Made by a program: the position numbers and the translations under genes. The notes beneath the pieces were generated by a model. The model did not search any database. It was not told where the DNA came from and saw nothing but the letters and a program-made list of their open reading frames with translations. Below, one piece after another: positions 8,535 through 16,950 of a stretch of 64,000 nt of DNA (position 1 is the first letter of the stretch; each line of letters begins with the position of its first letter). The stretch comes from Actinokineospora spheciospongiae (GTDB lineage Bacteria > Actinomycetota > Actinomycetes > Mycobacteriales > Pseudonocardiaceae), in the NCBI RefSeq assembly GCF_000564855.1, contig NZ_AYXG01000139.1, positions 78,966 to 142,965 of the forward strand. Direction: 5' to 3'.

Positions 8535-9389
8535 GTGAACACGATGACAACAGGCGATCGACCCGTTCGGCGGTCACGCGCGTGGCTCGTCTGCGCGGCC
8601 GCGCTGCTCGTGCTCTCGGCGGTGCTCCTGGCGGTGGGCGCCCAGGGGCCGGGGGCGGTGGTGATCCCGCCCGCGGTGGCCGTGCTGGCCGTCGGGGTGA
8701 CCGCCTGGACGGTGGTCCGCGCCCGCCGCCGCAGGGCGGAGTACGAGGCCCGGCTCACCGCGTGGGCGGCGGAGCGGGCGGCCGACCGGGAGCGGATTCG
8801 GATCGCCGGGGAACTGCACGACATCGTCTCCCACGGCCTGGGGGTGATCATCATGCGCGCCGCGGCCGCCCGCCGGGTGCCCGGGGAGTCCGAGCAGGCA
8901 CTGGTGGACGTGGAGCGGTTGGGCCGGGACGCGGTCGCGGAGCTGCGGCGGATGCTGACCGTGCTGCGCGCGGGCGACCGGAACTCCGTGCCGCTGCGCC
9001 CGGTGCGGAGCCTGTCCGACCTCCCCGGCATCGTCGACGCCGCCCGCGCGGCGGGCCACACCGCCCGGTTGTCCGTCGACGACCTCGGCGAGGTCTCCCC
9101 GGGCGTCCAGGCGGCGGTCTGCGCGATCGTCCAGGAAGCCATCGCCAACACCTCCCGCCACGCGGGACCGACCGGCCTCCTGGTCCACCTGGCTCGCGAC
9201 GGCGGCTGCGTCGTGGTGGTCGTGCGGGACGACGGCCCGCGCACCGAGTGGTACCCCACCCGCGGCGCAGGCCACGGCCTGGTGGGCCTGCGCGAGCGGG
9301 TCGACGCCTTGGGCGGCACGCTCGACGCCGCCCCCGCCGCCACCGGCTTCTCGCTCACCGCGCGCCTCCCCGACGGGGCCGCCCGATGA
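8535..9389 (+). CDS. NarL-family sensor histidine kinase
   Basis: A 284-residue HisKA_3-type kinase. Two transmembrane helices (about residues 19-63) precede the dimerisation helix with the H-box ELHDIVSHGLGVI, where the His is the phosphorylation site. A C-terminal HATPase domain follows, with EAIANTSRHA and the G-box GHGLVGLRERV. The extracellular part is nearly absent, so the signal is probably sensed in the membrane. The GTG at 8535 is used here; an ATG at 8544 is an alternative. Its stop overlaps the regulator start (ATGA), so the pair is a coupled two-component system. Confidence 0.9.
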   Translation: MNTMTTGDRPVRRSRAWLVCAAALLVLSAVLLAVGAQGPGAVVIPPAVAVLAVGVTAWTVVRARRRRAEYEARLTAWAAERAADRERIRIAGELHDIVSHGLGVIIMRAAAARRVPGESEQALVDVERLGRDAVAELRRMLTVLRAGDRNSVPLRPVRSLSDLPGIVDAARAAGHTARLSVDDLGEVSPGVQAAVCAIVQEAIANTSRHAGPTGLLVHLARDGGCVVVVVRDDGPRTEWYPTRGAGHGLVGLRERVDALGGTLDAAPAATGFSLTARLPDGAAR

Positions 9390-10048
9390 CCGCCCCGATC
9401 CGGGTCCTGCTGGTCGACGACCAGGCACTGCTGCGCCACAGCCTGGCCGCGGTCATCGGTGCCGCGCCGGACCTGGTCGTGGTGGGGCAGGCCGAAACCG
9501 GCGACCACGGGGTGGCGCTGGCCAAGGAGCTGCGCCCGGACGTGGTGCTGATGGATCTGCGCATGCCCGGGCGCGACGGCATCGCCGCCACCCGCGACAT
9601 CACCACCGACCCGGACCTGGCCCACACCAAGGTTCTCGTCCTGACGATGTTCGAGCTCGACGAGCACGTCCACGGTGCCCTGCGCGCCGGGGCCAGCGGG
9701 TTCCTGCTCAAGGACACCGACCTCGACGAGCTCATCAGCGCCGTCCGCCGCACGCACGCGGGCGAGTCCCCGTTCGCGCCCGTGGTCCTCACCCACCTGG
9801 TCGAGCACTACCTCTCCACCCCGCGCCACCAGCCGCTCCCCGCCGACGGGCTCACGCAGCGGGAGGTGGAGATCCTCACCGTCATCGGCCGCGGCCTGTC
9901 CAACACCGAGATCGCGGACACGTTGAGCATCTCGGTCAAGACGGTCAAGACCCACGTCGGCAAGCTGTTGAGCAAGCTCGAGGCGCGCGACCGCGCCCAG
10001 CTCGTCATCGCCGCCTACAACCTGGGGCTGGTGGTACCCCAGAACTGA
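9386..10048 (+). CDS. NarL-family response regulator
   Basis: A 220-residue regulator. The receiver domain (1-120) has the acidic pair LLVDDQ, the phospho-acceptor Asp in VVLMDLRMPG and the Lys in LLKDTD. A C-terminal LuxR HTH follows (LTQREVEILTVIGRGLSNTEIADTLSISVKTVKTHV; positions near 150-185). It would be activated by the kinase encoded just upstream. Target genes are unknown; the neighbouring ABC transporter is the simplest candidate. Confidence 0.92.
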   Translation: MTAPIRVLLVDDQALLRHSLAAVIGAAPDLVVVGQAETGDHGVALAKELRPDVVLMDLRMPGRDGIAATRDITTDPDLAHTKVLVLTMFELDEHVHGALRAGASGFLLKDTDLDELISAVRRTHAGESPFAPVVLTHLVEHYLSTPRHQPLPADGLTQREVEILTVIGRGLSNTEIADTLSISVKTVKTHVGKLLSKLEARDRAQLVIAAYNLGLVVPQN

Positions 10049-10173
10049 ACCGGGGGAGGGGTGGAGCAGCACGGGTTCATCAACCCCACCCCACCCCGCA
10101 CGGACAGGCAATGCCTCGCCGCCGGAAGCGCTACCCGGTAGTGCGCGCCGCCGCCTTCCTCGGACGGGGACGG

Positions 10174-10207
10174 TTGCGCCCCGAGTTTGAGTCGTATAGA
10201 CTCAAAC
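10174..10207 (+). promoter_or_regulatory. leaderless promoter covered by a perfect palindromic operator
   Basis: A -35 TTGCGC (10174-10179), a 17-base spacer and a -10 TAGACT (10197-10202) place the start site at or next to the ATG at 10209, so the mRNA should be leaderless; no Shine-Dalgarno is present. A perfect 9-bp inverted repeat, GTTTGAGTC (10185-10193) and GACTCAAAC (10199-10207), overlaps the -10. This is a repressor-site layout. The NrtR-like protein at the end of the operon is the obvious candidate to bind it. Confidence 0.65.
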
Positions 10208-10208
10208 C

Positions 10209-11219
10209 ATGTTCACCAGGGCAGAGGCGTTGGACCGAGTGGAGCGGGCCGAATCGGCCGCCGGGCTCTTCGGGCCGCCCACCACCGATCCGACGCGGCG
10301 CGCGGAGGCGCAGCGGCTGTACCGGGCGCTGGCTTCCGTCCTGCACCCGGACGTGACCGGCGAGGGGGACACCCGGGCGCACGCGGCGTCCGCGGAGCTG
10401 AACCGGATGCACCACGAGTGGACGCGGGGCGCGACGGTCGAACTGCGCACGGCGACCGGCACCTACCGGATCGGTGAACCGTTCGCCGTCGGCAGCGTCG
10501 CGAACGTGTACCGGGCCGACGGTCCGCACGTGGTCAAGGTGGTGCGCAACCCGGCGCTGAACCCCCTGCTGCACAGCGAGTGGGACGCGCTGCGGGCGCT
10601 GGAGCGGTTCACCGACCGGCACCGCTGGCTGCGCCCCTACTACCCGCGCCTGCTCGACACCTCCGGTGCTCTCGGCCGGGGTGAGCGGGCGTTCACGGTG
10701 CTCGACCCGCTGGTGGACGGGTTCGTGACGCTCGCCGACGTGCGGCGCGCGTTCCCGGGCGGGTTGGACGGCCGCGACTACGCGTGGATGCACCGCAGGC
10801 TGCTCAAGGCGCTGGCCGGGGCGCACCGGCTCGGGCTGGTGCACGGTGCGGTCACCGCCGAGAACGTGCTGGTGCACCCCGAGGAGCACGGGATCGTGCT
10901 GGCCGGGTGGTCGTTCGCCGTCGAGAGCGGGCAGCGGCTGCTCGCGACCGGCAAGACCACCGCCTACCCGCCGGAAGTCCGCCGAAGGGAACCGGTCACC
11001 ACCGCGACGGACGTCCACATGGCACACACGCTGATGCTGGACCTGCTGGCACCCGACGAGAAGAGGCAGATCACGTTCGCCCGCGGGTGCACCCAGGACC
11101 GGCCGTCCCGGCGACCGGACGCCGTCGACCTGCTGGGCGAGTACGACGAACTGCTCGACGAGCTGTACGGCGCGCGGGTCTTCCGCCCGTTCGCCCTCCC
11201 CCGAACGACAGGAGCATGA
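10209..11219 (+). CDS. J-domain / pseudokinase fusion protein
   Basis: A 336-residue protein. The N-terminal 65 residues form a J-like domain: LYRALASVLHPD contains the HPD tripeptide that activates Hsp70. From about residue 80 there is a protein-kinase-like fold with a Lys in VVKVVRN. The catalytic loop HRDxxxxN is replaced by HGAVTAEN, and DFG by GWS. The catalytic Asp and the magnesium Asp are therefore missing, so this is probably a pseudokinase or an unusual enzyme. It starts at an ATG directly behind the promoter and ends overlapping the vWA gene. Its role may be to bring a partner to the chaperone system; this is inference. Confidence 0.75.
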   Translation: MFTRAEALDRVERAESAAGLFGPPTTDPTRRAEAQRLYRALASVLHPDVTGEGDTRAHAASAELNRMHHEWTRGATVELRTATGTYRIGEPFAVGSVANVYRADGPHVVKVVRNPALNPLLHSEWDALRALERFTDRHRWLRPYYPRLLDTSGALGRGERAFTVLDPLVDGFVTLADVRRAFPGGLDGRDYAWMHRRLLKALAGAHRLGLVHGAVTAENVLVHPEEHGIVLAGWSFAVESGQRLLATGKTTAYPPEVRRREPVTTATDVHMAHTLMLDLLAPDEKRQITFARGCTQDRPSRRPDAVDLLGEYDELLDELYGARVFRPFALPRTTGA

Positions 11220-11221
11220 CC

Positions 11222-12208
11222 ATGGGACACGGCAAGTGGGACGACAACGCCTACCTGGCGGCCAAGACCTTCCGGGCGGCGAAGGGGATCGCCGACTTCG
11301 GCTACACCGCGGCGACGAAGGGCAAGCCGTCCAGGAGCTGGAAGGCCGCTCCCGCGCTGGACCCGCTGGGCGTGGCGGCCCGCGAGTGCCGCGACTCGCC
11401 AGACCACGCCGACTCGACGCCGATCGCGGTGCTGTTCGACGTGACCGGTTCGATGGGCGCCGTGCCGAGGATCATGCAGGGCAAGCTCGGCAAGCTGCAC
11501 GGGCTGTTGCAGCGCAAGGGATACCTCGCCGACCCGCAGTTGATGTTCGGCGGGATCGGTGACGCCGACAGCGACCGCGTGCCGCTGCAGGTCGGGCAGT
11601 TCGAGTCGGACAACCGGATGGACGAGCAGCTGCGCGACATCTTCCTGGAGGGCGGTGGCGGCGGGCAGAAGAGCGAGTCCTACGAGCTGGCCGCGTACTT
11701 CGTGGCCCGGCACGTGGTCACCGACGCGTGGCAGAAGCGGGGCCGCAAGGGCTACCTGTTCCTCATCGGCGACGAGCTGAACAAGCCCCGGTTGGAGGCG
11801 CGGCACATCCGCCGGGTCATCGGCGACGACGTCGCGCAGGACATCGACCCGGTGTCGGTGTACCGCGAGCTGGCCCGCAAGTGGAACGTGTACTTCATCC
11901 TGCCCAACCAGTCCTCGTACTACAACGACGACGCCATCGGTGAGCACTGGCGCCAGGTCCTGGGACAGAACTTCCTCAAGCTGGACGACCCCGGCGCGGT
12001 GTGCGAGCTGATCGCCGCCACGATCGGCGTGGAGGAGCGGGTGGTCGACCTGGACCAGGCGCTGGTGGACCTGGCCGACGTCGGCTCGGTCGCCGAGAGC
12101 AGGGCCGTGGGCAAGGCGCTGGTCTCGGTCGGCGCGAGCGCGCGGTCGCTGGCGAAGTCGGCCGCCCCGCTGGGCATCGACGGTCCTGACGACGTGGTGC
12201 TGAGCTGA
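11222..12208 (+). CDS. von Willebrand factor A-like protein
   Basis: A 328-residue protein with a vWA-like fold. The metal-ion site motif DVTGSM (about residue 75) matches DxxGS, and a further acidic segment FLIGDELNKP lies where the third metal ligand is expected. No signal peptide or transmembrane helix is visible, so it is cytosolic. The ATG at 11222 is chosen because AGGAG lies seven bases upstream; the ATG at 11216 is too close to it. The gene is two bases from the PurA-like gene. Such vWA proteins usually act as assembly platforms with kinases or ATPases; here the partner would be the J-domain/pseudokinase. Confidence 0.75.
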   Translation: MGHGKWDDNAYLAAKTFRAAKGIADFGYTAATKGKPSRSWKAAPALDPLGVAARECRDSPDHADSTPIAVLFDVTGSMGAVPRIMQGKLGKLHGLLQRKGYLADPQLMFGGIGDADSDRVPLQVGQFESDNRMDEQLRDIFLEGGGGGQKSESYELAAYFVARHVVTDAWQKRGRKGYLFLIGDELNKPRLEARHIRRVIGDDVAQDIDPVSVYRELARKWNVYFILPNQSSYYNDDAIGEHWRQVLGQNFLKLDDPGAVCELIAATIGVEERVVDLDQALVDLADVGSVAESRAVGKALVSVGASARSLAKSAAPLGIDGPDDVVLS

Positions 12209-12209
12209 C

Positions 12210-13457
12210 ATGGACCAGCACGTGGTCGTCTTCGGGCTGGGGTTCGGCGACGAGGGCAAGGGGGCGGTGGTCGACGCGCTGTGCGCCGACGGCTCGGTGT
12301 CGGCGGTGGTGCGGTTCAACGGGGGCGCGCAGGCCGCGCACAACGTGGTCGCGGGCGGCAGGCACCACACGTTCAGCCAGTTCGGGTCCGGCACGCTCGC
12401 GGGCGTGCCGACCTGGCTGTCCCGCCACGTGCTGGTGGAGCCGATCGCGCTGGCGGCGGAGTCGCGGGAACTGGCGGCGCTCGGCGTCGCCGACCCGCTG
12501 GGCCTGGTGTCGGTCGACGCCGACGCGCTGCTGACGACCCCGTTCCACGTCGCGGCGAACCGGGCGCGGGAGGACGCCAGGGGACGCGACCGGCACGGGT
12601 CGTGCGGCAAGGGCATCGGTGAGACCGCGTGGTACGCGCTGCTGGCCGAGCGGGGTGCCCGGCCGGGCGAGGTGGTGGAGGGCCAGGAGCTGAGGGGTGT
12701 TCCCGGCCTCCCGCCGAGGGTGGGCGACTGCGCGAACCCGGTCGCGCTGCGGCGCAAGCTCGACGCGCTCGCCCGGTTCCACGAGCCGCTGATCGGCGAC
12801 GGCCCCCGGGTCGACGACCTCGTGGCCCTCTACCGGGCGTTCGCCGACGCCGTGCGGATCACGACCGGCGACGAGGCGGGCAGGCTCGCCGACGCCGGGC
12901 GGCTGGTCTTCGAGGGCGCGCAGGGGGTCCTCCTCGACGAGACGCACGGCTTCCACCCGCACACCACCTGGTCCACCGTCACGCCGCGCAACGCCAGGGC
13001 GCTGCTCGCGGGTCGGGGCGCGCGGGTGCTGGGGGTGACGCGGACCTACCAGACGCGGCACGGCGCGGGCCCGCTGCCGACCGAGGACCGCGGTGTCCTC
13101 GACCGGTTCCCCGAGCGCCACAACGGAACCGGGGAGTACCAGGGCGCGTGGCGGGCCGGTCACCTGGACGCCGTGCTGCTGCGGTACGCCGTGGCCGCGT
13201 GCGGCGGCGTCGACGGCCTCGCCGTGACGCACCTGGACGCGCGGGACCTCCAGGTCGCCACGGCCCACCGGACCGGCACGGGCCACCTCACCGAGCTGGG
13301 GTCCTCCTCGGACCTGGTGGCGGGCTGCACCCCGGTCCTGGAGCCCCTGCCCGACCCGGTGGGTTTCCTGGAGGACCTGCTCGACGTCCCGGTCCTCGTC
13401 ACCGGAGCGGGCCCCACCCGGGCGGACTACACCGTGCGGGCACCGGCCCACCGCTGA
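12210..13457 (+). CDS. adenylosuccinate synthetase paralogue
   Basis: A 415-residue member of the PurA/PurZ fold. The GTP P-loop GFGDEGKG with the catalytic Asp is intact, as are EGAQGVLLDETHG and the GAGPLPTED segment (PurA: GSGPFPTE). Other sites differ. QGGNNAGHT is replaced by NGGAQAAHN, GTTGRGIG by GSCGKGIG, and the aspartate loop TTGRxRRxGWxD by GTGEYQGAWRAGHLD, so the arginines that hold aspartate in PurA are missing. It is therefore unlikely to be the housekeeping purine enzyme and may ligate another amine to a nucleotide. It lies in an operon with the vWA and NrtR-like genes. Confidence 0.8.
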   Translation: MDQHVVVFGLGFGDEGKGAVVDALCADGSVSAVVRFNGGAQAAHNVVAGGRHHTFSQFGSGTLAGVPTWLSRHVLVEPIALAAESRELAALGVADPLGLVSVDADALLTTPFHVAANRAREDARGRDRHGSCGKGIGETAWYALLAERGARPGEVVEGQELRGVPGLPPRVGDCANPVALRRKLDALARFHEPLIGDGPRVDDLVALYRAFADAVRITTGDEAGRLADAGRLVFEGAQGVLLDETHGFHPHTTWSTVTPRNARALLAGRGARVLGVTRTYQTRHGAGPLPTEDRGVLDRFPERHNGTGEYQGAWRAGHLDAVLLRYAVAACGGVDGLAVTHLDARDLQVATAHRTGTGHLTELGSSSDLVAGCTPVLEPLPDPVGFLEDLLDVPVLVTGAGPTRADYTVRAPAHR

Positions 13458-13476
13458 CGTGCGGGACAATCCCCCC

Positions 13477-14199
13477 ATGATCGAGTCGACGCTGGTCTCG
13501 GTGGACGTCCTCGTGCTGCGCTTCGACCCGGACGCGCGCGCGGTGCTGCTGGGAGTGGCACCGCGCGCACTGGACCCGTTCGCGGGCGCCCTGGCCCTCC
13601 CGGGCGTGCTCCTGGGCAGGGGCGAACGCCTGCGCGAAGCCACCCGCCGCGCCGTCACCGGCAAGCTCGGCGTCCCCGACGCGGCCGTCACCGCGACCGG
13701 CCAACTCGCCACGTTCGACGAACCCTCCCGCGACCCCCGCGGCCCGACCCTGTCGATCGCCCTGTGGGCCACGGTCGCCCCCACCCGCCCCGACGACGGC
13801 ACCACCACCTGGACCCCCCTGGACGCCGTCCCCCCACTGGCCTTCGACCACGACCGCATCATCACCGACTGCCGCCCCCTGCTGGCCGACAAGCTGTGGC
13901 GCGACCCGCAGTTCACCGCGGGCCTCCTCGGTGGCGAGTTCACCACCGCGCAAGCCCTCGACGTCACCGAATCCCTCACCGGCGACCGCCCCTACCCGGC
14001 CAACCTGGGTCGCACCATGGACCGCGTCCCCGGCCTCGAACGCACCGCGCAGCACGCCGCAGCCCTGCCGAAGGGCGGCCGCCCGCCACTGGTGTGGCGG
14101 TGGACCTCCCCCACGACCGGATCGCCCCGGGACGACAACGCGCGATCGGACTCCAGCGTTGTGGCCGCCGGTGCCGCGGTGCACCGCCGTCGGTCCTGA
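13477..14199 (+). CDS. NrtR-like regulator (degenerate Nudix plus winged helix)
   Basis: A 240-residue protein. The first 130 residues are Nudix-like, but the Nudix box reads GVLLGRGERLREATRRAVTGKLGV, with GK where the two catalytic glutamates should be. The C-terminal part (PPLAFDHDRIITD, then EFTTAQALDVTESL and GRPPLVWRW) matches the architecture of NrtR, the Nudix-related repressor of NAD metabolism, which binds ADP-ribose and has a winged helix-turn-helix. It is therefore probably a ligand-responsive repressor, not a hydrolase. The ATG at 13477 is preferred; a GTG at 13459 is possible. It ends the cassette that starts at 10209. Confidence 0.72.
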   Translation: MIESTLVSVDVLVLRFDPDARAVLLGVAPRALDPFAGALALPGVLLGRGERLREATRRAVTGKLGVPDAAVTATGQLATFDEPSRDPRGPTLSIALWATVAPTRPDDGTTTWTPLDAVPPLAFDHDRIITDCRPLLADKLWRDPQFTAGLLGGEFTTAQALDVTESLTGDRPYPANLGRTMDRVPGLERTAQHAAALPKGGRPPLVWRWTSPTTGSPRDDNARSDSSVVAAGAAVHRRRS

Positions 14200-14288
14200 G
14201 CACGGAACTTCATCCCGACGGGTCACGCAGGCGCCCGGTAGGATTGATCCACCAGGTCGGTCGTCCACCTCGAAGGAAGACCCCGCGC

Positions 14289-15209
14289 ATGAGTTCGTCG
14301 TTCCGGTTGGACCTCCCCGAGGTGCTGGTCGCTTCCTACCGCCGCAGCGGTGAGGCGGGCAGCGCCTGGATCTCCGGCCTGCCGGGACTGGTCGCCGAGT
14401 CGCTGGAGCGGTGGGGGGTCGTGCCCGACGGGCCCGTGGCCTCCGGCGAGGCGTCGCTGGTGGTGCCGGTGCGCGACGCGGACGGGCGGCGGGCGGCTCT
14501 GAAGTTCCAGATGCCCAAGGAGGAGTCCGCGGCCGCGATCGCCGGGTTGGCGGCCTGGGGCGGCCGGGGGATCGTGCGGTTGCTCGACCACGACCCGGCC
14601 AGCACCACGATGTTGCTGGAACGCCTGGATGGTTCCCGCACCCTCGAACAGGTCGAGGACGACGAGGCGGCCATGGGCGTCCTCGCCGGCATCTTCACCA
14701 GGTTGCACTCGGTGCCCGCGCCCGACGGGCTGCCGAGCCTCGGCGACGTCGCGCGCCGCGCCGTCGAGCAGGTCCCGGAGGCGGAGCGGGCACTGCCCGA
14801 CGCTGACGACCGTCGACTGCTGCGCACCTGCGCCTCGGCCGTCGCCGAACTGCTCGACGAGCCGGGCGACCGCCTGCTGCACTGGGACCTGCACTGCGGC
14901 AACGTCCTCGCCGGTGACCGGGAACCGTGGTTGGCGATCGACCCCGAACCCCTCGTGGGCGACCCGGGCTTCGACCTGATGCCCGCCATCGACAGCGGGT
15001 GGGACGCGGTGGTGGCCACCGGCGCCCCGGACCTGGTCGTGCGCAGGCGGTTCGACACGCTCACCGACGGCCTCGGCCTCGACCGCGGGCGCGCCGCGGG
15101 CTGGACCCTCGGCCGGGTGCTGCAGAACAGCCTGTGGGACATCGAGGACGGCCGCACCCGACTGGCACCCGGCCAGGTCACCGTGGCCCACGCCGTGCTG
15201 GGCCGCTAG
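14289..15209 (+). CDS. APH(6)/hydroxyurea-type phosphotransferase
   Basis: A 306-residue kinase of the aminoglycoside 6-phosphotransferase/hydroxyurea kinase family. The catalytic loop HWDLHCGNVL and the later metal-binding region LAIDPEPLVGDPGFD are intact, and MLLERLDGSRTLEQV is the typical hinge. Family members inactivate streptomycin or related compounds, but many actinomycete copies have unknown substrates. It starts at an ATG 89 bases after the NrtR-like gene and is probably a separate unit. Confidence 0.85.
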   Translation: MSSSFRLDLPEVLVASYRRSGEAGSAWISGLPGLVAESLERWGVVPDGPVASGEASLVVPVRDADGRRAALKFQMPKEESAAAIAGLAAWGGRGIVRLLDHDPASTTMLLERLDGSRTLEQVEDDEAAMGVLAGIFTRLHSVPAPDGLPSLGDVARRAVEQVPEAERALPDADDRRLLRTCASAVAELLDEPGDRLLHWDLHCGNVLAGDREPWLAIDPEPLVGDPGFDLMPAIDSGWDAVVATGAPDLVVRRRFDTLTDGLGLDRGRAAGWTLGRVLQNSLWDIEDGRTRLAPGQVTVAHAVLGR

Positions 15210-15212
15210 GAC

Positions 15213-15362
15213 CTGTCCTCACGGTGGGTGTGGGTGATCGCGGACAAGGGCTGCTCGACCCGGGCCATGTCGTGCAGTGCTCGTCCTCGGTGCCGGGCCG
15301 AGTGCGCCTTCCGCGCAGGTTGTCGACCGCCGGCGATGGGCGGAGTCCTTGCTGTCCTAATT
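15213..15362 (+). pseudogene. possible IS5-family transposase remnant
   Basis: A short frame reads WVIADKGCSTRAM followed some 20 residues later by GCRPPAM. In IS5-type DDE transposases the pattern ADKGYSSRA ... GGRPPAFD occurs with similar order. No terminal repeats or start codon remain. If real, it is a heavily deleted fragment; chance similarity cannot be excluded. The rest of the gap to 15628 has no gene but a lower-GC stretch near 15430-15480 that may hold the protease promoter. Confidence 0.35.
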
Positions 15363-15628
15363 AGACCTCAAGGGGTCGCGGGTGGACTTGGCGGTCGCCC
15401 CGCTCTGCGGGCGTGGGAATCGGTGTTCAACGACTTGCGTTCTCTCTGTGAAAAATTCTTCCGGGAAACCCCTTGTCCACGGGTCGGGGCCGATAGCAGA
15501 GTTCTTCCCCATCGACCGGTTGTCCCACCGGTCGTCGGAGATCCACACGCTGAGTGGGTGCGGAAATGGCAGTTCCGCGCCCCCTCCACCCCTGCGCGTG
15601 TGGACTTCGGTGAGGAGAGGCATGGTCT

Positions 15629-16834
15629 ATGTCGATCAGTTTCCGGAAGTCTTTGATCGCAGGCGCCGCGCTGTGCGCGCTCGTCCCCGCTGCCCTGGTG
15701 TCCGCCGGTTCCCCGGCGAGTGCCGCACCGCAGCAGTACCAGCCGGAGATGGTGACCGCGCTGGCGCGCACCCTGGGTGTCGACGAGCGGGCCGCCGTGT
15801 CCAGGTTGGACCGGGAGGCGGCCCAGCGGCAGCGGCTCGCCGACCTGACCCGCGGCGGGTTGCGGGTGGACGGTGCGTTCGTCGACGGTGGTGGCACCCT
15901 GACGGTGAACACCGCTGACCCGGCGAGCGCGGCGCGGGTGCGGGCGGCGGGCCTGGCGGCGCGCACCCCGGCCCGCGGCGAGGCGGCGCTGAACCGGGTC
16001 CAGGCGCAGCTCGACCAGCTCGCCACCCGCCAGGTGCCCGAGGGCATCTCGGCGTGGGGGGTGGACGTGGCCGCCGACGTGGTCGAGGTCGAGGTGGGCG
16101 ACGCGGCGAAGCCGCAGGCCAAGGCGTTCCTCGCGGAGGCGGCCCGGTTCGGGCAGGCGGTGCGGGTGAAGAACGGCGGGAGGGCGTTGCAGACCCAGGC
16201 CACCGTCTACCCGGGCAGCAAGATGACGATCAACGGCGGCAGCGGGTACTGCTCCGTCGGGTTCGGCGCGCGCAGCTCCTCCGGCGTGCAGTACCTGGTC
16301 AGCGCCGGGCACTGCGTCGCGGGGGCGCCGACGTTGCACCTCAACGGCGTCCGGTTCGCCAAGGGCACGAGTTCGCGCTACGCGCTGGGCTCGAACAGCG
16401 TCGACATGGGCATCGCCAGGGTCGACTCCGGCAACTCCATCGCCACCCAGGTCGGCACCTGGGGCGCGGTGGGCAACATCGCCGTCCGCGGCGGGCAGCG
16501 CGCCGCCGTGGGTTCCTCGATCTGCAAGTCCGGCGCCACGTCCGGCTGGACCTGCGGCACGATCAAGGGCTACAACGTCACCGTCACCTACACCGACCCC
16601 AACGGCGGCCCGAACACCGTGGTGCGGGGGCTGGGCAGTTCCTCGGTGTGCACCATGGGCGGTGACAGCGGCGGGGCGTACATCTCCGGCAACCAGGCCC
16701 AGGGGATGACCTCGGGTGGCCCGACCGGGCAGCAGTGCACCTACAACGGCGGCAACCAGGCGGGCAAGTCCTCCTACTTCCAGCCGCTGAGCGACGCGCT
16801 GTCGTACTACGGCCTGACCCTGAACGTCGGCTGA
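15629..16834 (+). CDS. secreted alpha-lytic/streptogrisin-type serine protease
   Basis: A 401-residue preproprotein. A signal peptide (residues 1-32, ending near ASA) is followed by a pro-region of about 160 residues and an S1 chymotrypsin-like domain. The triad is visible: His in SAGHC, Asp in NSVDMGIAR, Ser in MGGDSGGAY. Paired cysteines flank the His and the Ser. The pro-region should act as a folding chaperone removed after export. GGAGAGG lies upstream of the ATG. A strong terminator follows the stop. Confidence 0.93.
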   Translation: MSISFRKSLIAGAALCALVPAALVSAGSPASAAPQQYQPEMVTALARTLGVDERAAVSRLDREAAQRQRLADLTRGGLRVDGAFVDGGGTLTVNTADPASAARVRAAGLAARTPARGEAALNRVQAQLDQLATRQVPEGISAWGVDVAADVVEVEVGDAAKPQAKAFLAEAARFGQAVRVKNGGRALQTQATVYPGSKMTINGGSGYCSVGFGARSSSGVQYLVSAGHCVAGAPTLHLNGVRFAKGTSSRYALGSNSVDMGIARVDSGNSIATQVGTWGAVGNIAVRGGQRAAVGSSICKSGATSGWTCGTIKGYNVTVTYTDPNGGPNTVVRGLGSSSVCTMGGDSGGAYISGNQAQGMTSGGPTGQQCTYNGGNQAGKSSYFQPLSDALSYYGLTLNVG

Positions 16835-16850
16835 TCACAACAAGACCCAC

Positions 16851-16894
16851 GCGCCGTGGTTGTCACTCCCCCTCAGGGGTGACAACCACGGCGC
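16851..16894 (+). terminator. terminator after the protease gene
   Basis: A long inverted repeat, GCGCCGTGGTTGTCAC and its complement with a small asymmetry before a CTCA loop, begins 17 bases after the stop. The stem exceeds 18 bp. Confidence 0.8.
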
Positions 16895-16950
16895 TTCGGG
16901 TGATACTGCGTTCCCGTCCGGAGGAGACCCCCGAACGAAAGAGCGCCGCC

